A stretch of DNA of 12,140 nucleotides from Treponema sp. Its GTDB lineage: Bacteria > Spirochaetota > Spirochaetia > Treponematales > Treponemataceae. Below are positions 1 to 5,880 of the stretch, one piece after another. The translations under genes were made by a program, and so were the position numbers. The first letter of the stretch is position 1. Each line of letters begins with the position of its first letter. Under the pieces are notes generated by a model that had not been told where the DNA came from, made no database searches, and saw only the letters and a program-made list of their open reading frames with translations. The DNA lies in contig JAGARY010000271.1 of the NCBI GenBank assembly GCA_017622055.1, positions 1 to 12,140 of the forward strand. The letters are read 5' to 3'.

Positions 1-60
1 ATTGCTTCGTCGCTTCGCTCCTCGCAATGACAGAAGAATAATTAGACTACTCGCAATGAC
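1..60. repeat. Intergenic repeat copies ending CTCGCAATGAC
   Basis: One fuller copy covers 1-31. It starts with ATTGC and ends with CTCGCAATGAC, so ATTGC (1-5) and GCAAT (24-28) are inverted relative to each other. A second copy of the 11-mer CTCGCAATGAC lies at 50-60 with a degenerate left part. The same 11-mer recurs at 1143-1153, 1190-1200 and 4318-4328, and inverted at 4336-4346. This is a small palindromic, REP-like interspersed repeat; nothing here encodes a protein. The copy may start to the left of the window. Confidence 0.75.
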
Positions 61-98
61 GGATGAATAGCTAATGACAAAATTCTTCACCATCCCCC

Positions 99-118
99 GA
101 TTTTGCGTTAGCAAAATC
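99..118. repeat. Perfect 8-bp stem-loop downstream of the exporter gene
   Basis: GATTTTGC (99-106) pairs with GCAAAATC (111-118) around the loop GTTA. It lies 28 bases beyond the stop codon of the minus-strand exporter gene, where a 3' end structure would be expected. On neither strand is the stem followed by a run of T, so it is not a classical intrinsic terminator. A related 7-bp hairpin, GATTTTC-TTGC-GAAAATC, occurs at 1126-1143 inside a repeat copy, so this may also be part of the repeat family. Confidence 0.5.
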
Positions 119-145
119 CAATCCGTGTGACACTCTATGTTAGTT

Positions 146-1057
146 CTACAAAAACTCTTCAATCAATTCCAAAAGCGTAAACAATTCGGCACGGTCTTCA
201 AATTCTTGCCGAGTTTGTGGCAGAGGGCGTTTTTTCATTTCTTGCCAGATTAAATTAAATTCTTGTTTTAAAAGCTGTAAATCTTCTGTGGCAGAATATT
301 CGTTGGAAAGTTTTTGCAAAAAATCAGAAATAATTTTTGCGGTGTGAGGTTGTGTTTGAATATTTTTTACACGTTTGTACATTTCATACAAAACTGCAAC
401 TTTTTGACTTTGTGTTTTTAAGTAGTTTAAATCTGAATCGTCTTTTTTCAATTGATTTTTGTAATTTTGTTCTGCAAGTTCTTTTGCCAAAAACAGAGTT
501 TTATTTAATTCTTCAAAACAAGAGCCATCATAATTTGCAAGATTTTTATCTAAAATCCGTAAGGACATTCTTTGCAAAATATTTTTGATTTTTTCATTTA
601 TTTTTTGTTTTAATTCGTTCATTTGTTTTGTATTTTTGTGCAAATGAAGATTTACAAGAATTCCAAAGGCAACTCCAATTAAAAAAATTAAACTTTCGTT
701 TAAAATTGCACGAACATCCATCACACCTGTGGAAACAAAATGAGAAACTAAAACAGAATTCATTACAATAGAAGAAAACCACTTGAACTTTTGGCAAACA
801 AAAACATAAATTGCAAGGTAAACAAAAAAGGCAAATGTTGTAATTCCAAAAATCTTAAAACAAACAAAACTAATAATGATTGCTGTAATAAAGCCGTAAA
901 AACGAGCAATGGCAGTGCTAAAAGTTTCACGTTTGGAAGGTTGAATTGTAAGAATTGCCACAATGCCTGCCGAAATTGCAAAATCTAAATGCAAAACCTG
1001 AGCAACCAAAATAGAAACAACCCCTGCAAAAATCATTTTTATTGAATTAACAATCAT
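146..1057 (-). CDS. Aromatic acid exporter family (ArAE/DUF939-like) membrane protein
   Basis: A 303-residue predicted inner-membrane protein. The N-terminal half (about residues 8-140) is strongly hydrophobic with four to five membrane segments, near 8-23, 28-40, 53-70, 74-90 and 120-137. It carries the family-type stretch ILTIQPSKRETFSTAIARF (residues 35-53). The C-terminal half is hydrophilic, rich in Lys, Glu and Gln, and predicted helical and cytoplasmic. This matches the small ArAE_1 exporters of Gram-positive bacteria, with a membrane domain plus a helical C-terminal domain. Known relatives are annotated as exporters of aromatic acids, but substrates are mostly untested, so the substrate here is unknown. 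The start is supported by AGGGG (1065-1069) seven bases before the ATG. It lies 191 bases downstream of the aldolase-like gene on the same strand, with repeats between, so it is probably transcribed separately. Confidence 0.8.
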   Translation of the reverse strand: MIVNSIKMIFAGVVSILVAQVLHLDFAISAGIVAILTIQPSKRETFSTAIARFYGFITAIIISFVCFKIFGITTFAFFVYLAIYVFVCQKFKWFSSIVMNSVLVSHFVSTGVMDVRAILNESLIFLIGVAFGILVNLHLHKNTKQMNELKQKINEKIKNILQRMSLRILDKNLANYDGSCFEELNKTLFLAKELAEQNYKNQLKKDDSDLNYLKTQSQKVAVLYEMYKRVKNIQTQPHTAKIISDFLQKLSNEYSATEDLQLLKQEFNLIWQEMKKRPLPQTRQEFEDRAELFTLLELIEEFL

Positions 1058-1110
1058 TTTATTTCCCCTGTATCATCCTTCCTCAAGTCCACACACCAAA
1101 ACTCTTTTCA

Positions 1111-1200
1111 GCCATGGATTGCCACGATTTTCTTGCGAAAATCTCGCAATGACGTTTATTTATCGCTTCCCACATCATCATGCAGTTTTCTCGCAATGAC
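1111..1200. repeat. Intergenic repeat, two CTCGCAATGAC copies with internal hairpin
   Basis: A complete copy runs from ATGGATTGC (1114-1122) to CTCGCAATGAC (1143-1153). Its interior has been replaced by a different palindrome: GATTTTC (1126-1132) pairs with GAAAATC (1137-1143) around TTGC. A second CTCGCAATGAC lies at 1190-1200, preceded by a degenerate body. The copies sit between the stop of the aldolase-like gene and the start of the exporter gene. They are therefore in the upstream region of the exporter and could affect its transcription, but this is only an inference from position. Confidence 0.7.
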
Positions 1201-1248
1201 ATAACACCAACGTCACAGCAAGCTCTTTAGGTCGTGGCAGTCCATTCA

Positions 1249-2295
1249 TCATTCTAAATTTTCAATTAACCTTTCCACATCATCCATTTTTGTTGCCCAA
1301 CTTGTGGCAAATCTAACAACTGTATGAGTGCTGTCATATTTTTCTATAAAACAGTAGCCAATTTTAGCGTCCCATTTTTTAAGTTTTTCGTTTTCCACAA
1401 TAAAAAACTGCTGATTTGTAGGAGAATCCAAATAAAGTTTATAGCCTTTTTCTAGCATTTTTTGTTTTAAATACATTGCAGTTTCAATTGCATTTTTAGA
1501 AATTTCAAAATACAAATTATTTGTAAACAAAGTATCAAACTGAACTCCAAGCAAAAATCCTTTTGCCAAAAGAGCACCGTGTTGTTTTATCATTGTAAAA
1601 AAGTGTGGAATTAAATCTTTTTTTGTAATTACAACCGCTTCACCAAACATTGCCCCAACTTTTGTACCGCCAATGTAAAAAACATCACAAAATTCCCCAA
1701 TTGTTTGCAAAGTAACATCAGTTTCAAAACTTGCAAGACCATAGCCCAATCTTGCACCGTCCAAAAATAATGGAATATCATATTTTTTACAAACCGAACT
1801 AATATTTTTTAATTCGTCTTTTGAATAAAGCGTTCCGTATTCAGTTGGATGGGAAATATAAACCATTCCCGGTTCCACCATATGAGTATTATTTCCATCA
1901 TCCTTAAAAGTTTGCAAATATTCTTGTAATTCCTCCGCCTGGATTTTTCCATCTTTGTGACCAATTTCCATCACTTTGTGCCCTGTATATTCAACAGCCC
2001 CAGCTTCGTGAACTGCAATATGACCACTTTTTGCACTTACAACTCCTTGCCAAGGTTTTAAAACACAAGAAATTACAGTTGAATTTGTTTGAGTTCCACC
2101 AACTAAAAAATGAACTTCTGCGTCTTTTCCAAATTTTCCAAGGGAATCTTTTATTTTTTGTTTTGCACTTTGGCAAAAATCATCTTGTCCGTATCCTACT
2201 TGTTTTTGAAAATTAATTTGTGCAATTTTTTCCAAAATTTTTGGATGACAACCTTCCATGTAATCGCTTTCAAAATGAATAATTGAATCTTTCAT
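1249..2295 (-). CDS. Low-specificity L-threonine aldolase-like PLP enzyme
   Basis: A 348-residue fold-type I PLP enzyme of the beta-eliminating lyase / threonine aldolase family. The family splits L-threonine or allo-threonine into glycine and acetaldehyde in the cytoplasm. Visible landmarks are the phosphate-binding GGTQTN (66-71), His96 in the position usually stacking on the cofactor, Asp179 and Arg182 in LDGARLGYG, and the Schiff-base lysine Lys212 in IGGTKVGAMFGEA. Length is normal for the family. The frame stays open 36 codons further upstream, but that extension is Lys/Phe/Ile-rich, overlaps the divergent ygiQ start and is not family-like; ATG 2295 begins the conserved part (MKDSIIHFESDYMEG). 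No Shine-Dalgarno sequence precedes this ATG, and a TATAAT ends six bases before it. The sequence is well diverged from E. coli LtaE, so another beta-eliminating lyase activity is possible and no symbol is given. Confidence 0.88.
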   Translation of the reverse strand: MKDSIIHFESDYMEGCHPKILEKIAQINFQKQVGYGQDDFCQSAKQKIKDSLGKFGKDAEVHFLVGGTQTNSTVISCVLKPWQGVVSAKSGHIAVHEAGAVEYTGHKVMEIGHKDGKIQAEELQEYLQTFKDDGNNTHMVEPGMVYISHPTEYGTLYSKDELKNISSVCKKYDIPLFLDGARLGYGLASFETDVTLQTIGEFCDVFYIGGTKVGAMFGEAVVITKKDLIPHFFTMIKQHGALLAKGFLLGVQFDTLFTNNLYFEISKNAIETAMYLKQKMLEKGYKLYLDSPTNQQFFIVENEKLKKWDAKIGYCFIEKYDSTHTVVRFATSWATKMDDVERLIENLE

Positions 2296-2301
2296 AATAT
2301 T

Positions 2302-2307
2302 ATTATA
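2302..2307 (-). promoter_or_regulatory. Candidate -10 box for the aldolase-like gene, possibly leaderless
   Basis: A perfect TATAAT on the minus strand lies six bases upstream of the ATG at 2295, so transcription would start at or next to the start codon. A weak -35 candidate, TTAAAA (2325-2330), is 17 bases further up and matches TTGACA at four of six positions. No Shine-Dalgarno sequence is present. The spacer is very AT-rich, so a chance match is a real alternative. Confidence 0.45.
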
Positions 2308-2343
2308 ATAGAAGTTTCTGTATCTTTTAAAGGTGATTTTTAG

Positions 2344-2349
2344 TATAAT
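2344..2349 (+). promoter_or_regulatory. Candidate -10 box for ygiQ, possibly leaderless
   Basis: A perfect TATAAT lies seven bases before the ATG at 2357, the distance at which transcription itself would normally begin. No convincing -35 box is seen 16-18 bases upstream (TATCTT at 2321-2326), and no Shine-Dalgarno sequence is visible between the box and the ATG. The layout mirrors that of the divergent aldolase-like gene. Confidence 0.4.
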
Positions 2350-2356
2350 TTTGATT

Positions 2357-4279
2357 ATGAATGATTTTTTAATTGCAACACCACAAGATTTAAAAGACCG
2401 CAATATTTCTGAAGTTGATTTTGTATTTGTTAGCGGAGATGGTTACGTGGACCATCCAAGTTTTGCCGCTGCTCTTTTGGGGCGTCTTTTAGAATCTCAT
2501 GGTTTTTCTGTTGCAATTTTAGCTCAGCCAGATTGGAAAAATCCTGATAGTTTTAAGATTTTTGGAAAACCTCGTTTGGCATTTTTAGTTTCTAGCGGAG
2601 CAATGGACAGCATGGTCAGTAATTACACTGCCAACAACAAACCTCGCTCAGAAGATGCTTACGCTCACGGTGGAGAAAAAGGCCACAGACCAGACAGAGC
2701 CATTACAACTTACGTTGGAGCAATTCGTCAAGCATACAAAGGAACAAATATAATCATCGGTGGAATTGAAGCAAGCCTTCGCCGATTTTCTCACTACGAT
2801 TATTGGAGCAACACCGTAAAACGTTCAATTTTGTTAGATAGCAAAGCCGATTTATTAATTTACGGAATGGGCGAACGAGCAATCATTGAAATTGCAAATC
2901 AATTAAAAGACGGAAAATCTGCCAGAGAGATTCGCAACGTTCGTGGAACTTGCTGGTACACAGGAAAAGAATCTGATATTGCGGCATTGCAAAGTTCCAC
3001 AAACCTGTCATTCCCGTACTCGACACGGGAATCTTGCGAACACAAAGATTATCAGGTCAAGCCCGATAATGACACTTTTGACAAAAAGCAATTCATCCAT
3101 CTTCCTTCTTTTGAAGAAGTAAAAAACGACTCACCTGAATCAAAACAAAAATACGCCCAAAGCTATTTGATTCAAGAACAAAACACAGACGCCATAAACG
3201 CAGATATACTAATAGAAAAAACTGATTCAAGATTTGTTGTGCAAAATCCTCCTGCAATGCCACTTTCCACAGAAGAAATGGACAAAATCTATTCACTTCC
3301 CTTTACAAGAAAATGGCATCCTATGTACGACAAACCTGCAGCAAATGGAAAATCTGGAATTCCAGCTCTTTCCGAAGTAAAATTTAGTTTAACAAGTTGC
3401 AGGGGATGTTTTGGAGCATGTAGTTTTTGTGCAATCACTTTTCATCAAGGACGCCGCATTCAATCCCGAAGTCATAACAGCCTAGTTGAAGAAGCAACAA
3501 AAATGACTAAGGACAAAGATTTTAAAGGATACATTCACGATGTTGGGGGACCAACTGCAAACTTTAGAAATGACGCTTGCAAAAATCAAAAAGAAAATGG
3601 TGCGTGCAAAAACAAAGATTGTCTTGGAGTAAATCCTTGTAAAAATGTAAAAGTTTCCCACACTGATTACGTTGAACTTTTGCAAAAGCTCAGAAACATT
3701 CCAAATGTAAAAAAAGTTTTTATTCGTTCAGGAATTCGTTTTGATTATTTGATGATGGACAAAGACAAAACATTTTTTACAGAACTTTGCAAACATCACA
3801 TAAGTGGTCAATTAAAAGTTGCTCCAGAACATGTAAATGACAACGTGCTTCGATTAATGAGAAAATCTACCCACAAAGTTTACGAACAATTTTCTGATGA
3901 ATATGAGAGAATAAACAAAGAACTTGGCAAAAAACAATTTTTGGTTCCATATTACATTGCAGGTCATCCAGGAGCTGATTTAAGTGCGGCTGTTGATGTG
4001 GCACTTTATTTAAAAAAGACAGGATTTGTTCCAGACCAAGTTCAAGATTTTTACCCAACACCAGGCAGCCTTGCAACTTGCATGTATTGGACAGAGCTTA
4101 ATCCTCGCAAAAAAAACGCCGACGGAACGTTTGAAAAAGTGTATGTGGCAAAAGGGGGCCACGAACGAAGATTACAACGTGCCCTTTTGCAGTTTAACAA
4201 AAGAGAAAACATGAACCTTGTAAAAGAAGCACTAAAACTTTGCGGCCGAGAAAACGTGTTTAAAATTTTGTATAGATAG
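2357..4279 (+). CDS. ygiQ: YgiQ family radical SAM protein (UPF0313)
   Basis: A 640-residue cytoplasmic radical SAM protein of the YgiQ family, widely conserved and without an established reaction. The N-terminal part has the family pattern DGYVDHPSF (28-36) and IIGGIEASLRRFSHYDYW (133-150). The radical SAM core holds the 4Fe-4S cluster motif Cys351-xxx-Cys355-xx-Cys358 in RGCFGACSFCAITFHQGR. It continues with HDVGGPTANFR (394-404), a cysteine group (Cys408, 417, 422, 428), VFIRSGIRFDY, SGQLKVAPEH and QVQDFYPTPG near the C terminus. The start chosen is ATG 2357, because the GTG at 2333 would add an atypical hydrophobic octapeptide. Residues 217-239 are encoded by a palindromic repeat inserted in frame in a variable loop just before LPSFEEV. 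All key residues and the C-terminal region are present, so the gene looks intact despite the insertion. The protein is diverged from no obvious partner here; its neighbours do not suggest a substrate. Confidence 0.93.
   Translation: MNDFLIATPQDLKDRNISEVDFVFVSGDGYVDHPSFAAALLGRLLESHGFSVAILAQPDWKNPDSFKIFGKPRLAFLVSSGAMDSMVSNYTANNKPRSEDAYAHGGEKGHRPDRAITTYVGAIRQAYKGTNIIIGGIEASLRRFSHYDYWSNTVKRSILLDSKADLLIYGMGERAIIEIANQLKDGKSAREIRNVRGTCWYTGKESDIAALQSSTNLSFPYSTRESCEHKDYQVKPDNDTFDKKQFIHLPSFEEVKNDSPESKQKYAQSYLIQEQNTDAINADILIEKTDSRFVVQNPPAMPLSTEEMDKIYSLPFTRKWHPMYDKPAANGKSGIPALSEVKFSLTSCRGCFGACSFCAITFHQGRRIQSRSHNSLVEEATKMTKDKDFKGYIHDVGGPTANFRNDACKNQKENGACKNKDCLGVNPCKNVKVSHTDYVELLQKLRNIPNVKKVFIRSGIRFDYLMMDKDKTFFTELCKHHISGQLKVAPEHVNDNVLRLMRKSTHKVYEQFSDEYERINKELGKKQFLVPYYIAGHPGADLSAAVDVALYLKKTGFVPDQVQDFYPTPGSLATCMYWTELNPRKKNADGTFEKVYVAKGGHERRLQRALLQFNKRENMNLVKEALKLCGRENVFKILYR
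3006..3074. repeat. 69-bp palindromic repeat inserted in frame within ygiQ
   Basis: The element is bounded by inverted ends TGTCATT (3006-3012) and AATGACA (3068-3074). Inside are two stem-loops. ATTCCCGT (3010-3017) pairs with ACGGGAAT (3025-3032). ATTATCaGG (3048-3056) pairs with CCcGATAAT (3062-3070) with one mismatch. At 69 bp (23 codons) it keeps the frame and adds about residues 217-239. Its codons include CCG, TCG, CGG and CCC, unlike the A/T-ending codons around it. The ends share TGTCATT with the other intergenic repeats of the window. The form resembles the mobile palindromic elements known inside Rickettsia genes, but relatedness is not claimed. Confidence 0.75.
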
Positions 4280-4297
4280 GATTTGATTTGAAGAATT

Positions 4298-4367
4298 ATG
4301 GATTGCTTCGCCTGCTGCTCGCAATGACGTGTTTTGTCATTGCGAGCAGCGAAGCGACGTGGAAATC
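4298..4367. repeat. Head-to-head pair of intergenic repeats between convergent ygiQ and glnA
   Basis: A left copy (4298-4328, ATGGATTGC to CTCGCAATGAC) faces a right copy in opposite orientation (4336-4367). Together they form a perfect 15-bp stem, 4314-4328 with 4336-4350, around the loop GTGTTTT. The pairing extends through GCTTC (4305-4309) and GAAGC (4351-4355) across a four-base bulge. The pair sits between the stop codons of the convergent genes ygiQ and glnA, where it could act as a bidirectional 3'-end structure for both transcripts. There is no T-tract on either side, so it does not look like a standard rho-independent terminator. Confidence 0.8.
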
Positions 4368-4373
4368 TAAAAA

Positions 4374-5798
4374 CTAGCAATTGTAATATTGATCAAATTC
4401 TGCTGGATGTGGAATTTGATTCAATCTTAAACATTCTGCACGTTTTCTTGAAATAAAGTTTTTAATCAATTCTTCTGGGAAAACGCCACCTTCCATTAAG
4501 AATTTGTGATCTTTTTCCAAAGCATCCAAAGCATCTTCAAGGCGAGTTGGAAGTTGTTTAAGCTTTTTCTTTTCTTTGTCAGACAGTGTATAAAGATTTA
4601 CATCATAAGGTCCCCAACCGTTTTTGTGTGGATCAATTTTGTTTTTTATTCCATCAAGACCAGCCATCAAAATTGCAGCATAAGCAAAATAAGGATTACA
4701 AGTTGCATCAGGATTTCTAAGTTCAAAACGACGCATTTTTGGTGTTTTTGCATAAGCAGGAATACGAATTACAGCCGAACGGTTAGAAGTTGCGTATCCA
4801 ACTGTAACAGGAGCTTCAAAACCAGGAACAAGGCGTTTAAAACTGTTTGTACTTGGGTTTGTAATTGCACACAAAGCTCCAATATGTTTTAAAAGTCCAC
4901 CAATAAAGTAGTGAGCAGTTTCGCTTAAATGTGAATATCCGTTGTCATCACTAAAAACTGGTTCCCCATCTTTTAGCAAAAGCATATGAACGTGCATACC
5001 GCTTCCTGCTTCGCCATAAACTGGTTTTGGCATAAAAGTTGCAGTTTTTCCATATTTTGCAGCCACATTTTTAATAATATATTTTATCATCATTGTACCG
5101 TCAGCCATTTTAGACATTTGGCCAAGTTTTGGTTCAATTTCAAATTGTCCTGAAGCTGCAACTTCTGGGTGATGATATTTTACAGGATATCCCGCTTTTT
5201 CAATTTCCATACACATTTCGCTGCGACATTCGTAACTTGTGTCTAAAGGCTTTGCAATATGATATGCTTTTTGATGTTGAATAACGTTTCCTTTTCCTTC
5301 GTTATAAGTGTTCCAAGGTGCTTGGGAAGCATCAATTTCTGCAGCAATGTGATTATGTTCTACGTTCCAAGCCACATCATCAAATAAGAAAAATTCAAAT
5401 TCAGGAAGAATAAGCATTGTATCTGCAATTCCTGTATCTTTCATATATTGTTCAGCAGCCAAAACAATGTTTCTTGGATACTGTGCCAACGGACGATTGT
5501 TTGGATAATCAATAATCATTGCGTTTCCAGTCATAGAAAGAGTTGGAATTTCACAGAATGGATCAATCATTGCTGTTTCTGGATCTGGAATAAATACCAT
5601 ATCTGATTTTTCAACAACTGCATAACCATAGTTTGATGCATCAAATCCAACACCTTCTTTCATAATATCTTCACTAAAGCTTTGTGCTGGAATTGTAACG
5701 TGACGGAATTGACCATTAATATCAACCATCTTAAAGTCTACCATTTTGATGTCATTTTCTTTTATAAGTTTCATAACATCTTGTGCTGTTTTAGCCAT
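4374..5798 (-). CDS. glnA: Type I glutamine synthetase
   Basis: A 474-residue glutamine synthetase that makes glutamine from glutamate, ammonia and ATP in the cytoplasm; the family forms a dodecamer. Metal and active-site residues are in place: Glu133 and Glu135 in LPEFEFFLFD, Glu212 in HHPEVA, Glu220 in GQFEIEP, His269 in GSGMHVH, the flap Glu328 in VPGFEAPVTVGY, and Arg340 and Arg345 after it. The insertion typical of the beta subtype appears to be present (about 144-188). Tyr403 in DVNLYTL aligns with the adenylylated Tyr397 of E. coli, so control by adenylylation is possible though no glnE is in the window. One family motif differs: the usual FDGSS reads FDASN (52-56). The start has GAGGT (5806-5810) seven bases upstream and a candidate promoter. 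Length is close to the E. coli enzyme (468). Confidence 0.96.
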   Translation of the reverse strand: MAKTAQDVMKLIKENDIKMVDFKMVDINGQFRHVTIPAQSFSEDIMKEGVGFDASNYGYAVVEKSDMVFIPDPETAMIDPFCEIPTLSMTGNAMIIDYPNNRPLAQYPRNIVLAAEQYMKDTGIADTMLILPEFEFFLFDDVAWNVEHNHIAAEIDASQAPWNTYNEGKGNVIQHQKAYHIAKPLDTSYECRSEMCMEIEKAGYPVKYHHPEVAASGQFEIEPKLGQMSKMADGTMMIKYIIKNVAAKYGKTATFMPKPVYGEAGSGMHVHMLLLKDGEPVFSDDNGYSHLSETAHYFIGGLLKHIGALCAITNPSTNSFKRLVPGFEAPVTVGYATSNRSAVIRIPAYAKTPKMRRFELRNPDATCNPYFAYAAILMAGLDGIKNKIDPHKNGWGPYDVNLYTLSDKEKKKLKQLPTRLEDALDALEKDHKFLMEGGVFPEELIKNFISRKRAECLRLNQIPHPAEFDQYYNC

Positions 5799-5825
5799 TA
5801 TATTTACCTCAAAAAATAGATTACA

Positions 5826-5854
5826 ACTATAAAAATTGCGATGTAATTTTACAA
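5826..5854 (-). promoter_or_regulatory. Candidate promoter of glnA
   Basis: On the minus strand, TTGTAA (5849-5854) and TATAGT (5826-5831) are separated by 17 bases. They match the -35 consensus at four of six positions and the -10 consensus at five of six. Transcription would start near 5819, leaving a 5' leader of about 20 bases that contains the GAGGT ribosome binding site. This suggests glnA can be transcribed apart from the upstream chemoreceptor. Confidence 0.5.
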
Positions 5855-5856
5855 CA

Positions 5857-5880
5857 TTCTAAACAATGATGTTCTAAACA
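5857..5880. repeat. 9-bp direct repeat giving tandem stop codons after the chemoreceptor
   Basis: TTCTAAACA occurs at 5857-5865 and 5872-5880, exactly 15 bases apart. Read on the minus strand, each copy contains GTTTAGAA. The chemoreceptor therefore ends in GTT TAG and, four sense codons later, meets a second in-frame GTT TAG. It looks like a small local duplication that doubles the stop signal, or a chance similarity in AT-rich DNA. Confidence 0.6.

Noticed and set aside
791..988. Plus-strand 65-codon frame rich in Cys, Lys and Asn, tempting as a small peptide precursor
   Set aside because: It lies wholly antisense to the exporter coding sequence; its composition is the mirror of Leu/Phe/Ala/Ile codons of that membrane protein, and it has no ribosome binding site or partner gene.
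1..1200. CRISPR array from the recurring CTCGCAATGAC
   Set aside because: The copies are irregularly spaced, only 11 bases are constant, they occur in both orientations, and no cas genes are present.
2333..2356. GTG start for ygiQ adding eight residues
   Set aside because: It adds MIFSIILI, a hydrophobic octapeptide not typical of YgiQ, has no ribosome binding site, and would read through the TATAAT box.
2296..2403. Upstream extension of the aldolase-like gene by 36 codons
   Set aside because: The extension is basic and hydrophobic without family similarity, overlaps the divergent ygiQ start and covers the TATAAT boxes; the conserved protein begins at the ATG at 2295.
2357..4279. YgiQ as the radical SAM maturase partner of the PqqD-like protein
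   Set aside because: The genes are 6 kb apart on opposite strands, and YgiQ lacks the SPASM-type C-terminal domain typical of RiPP maturases; there is no positive evidence of a link.
4314..4350. Rho-independent terminator
   Set aside because: The stem is strong but neither strand has a T-tract after it, and both arms are copies of a repeat found elsewhere in the window; reported as a repeat pair instead.
4506..4892. Plus-strand 128-codon frame
   Set aside because: It is fully antisense to conserved glutamine synthetase sequence, with low-complexity composition and no ribosome binding site.
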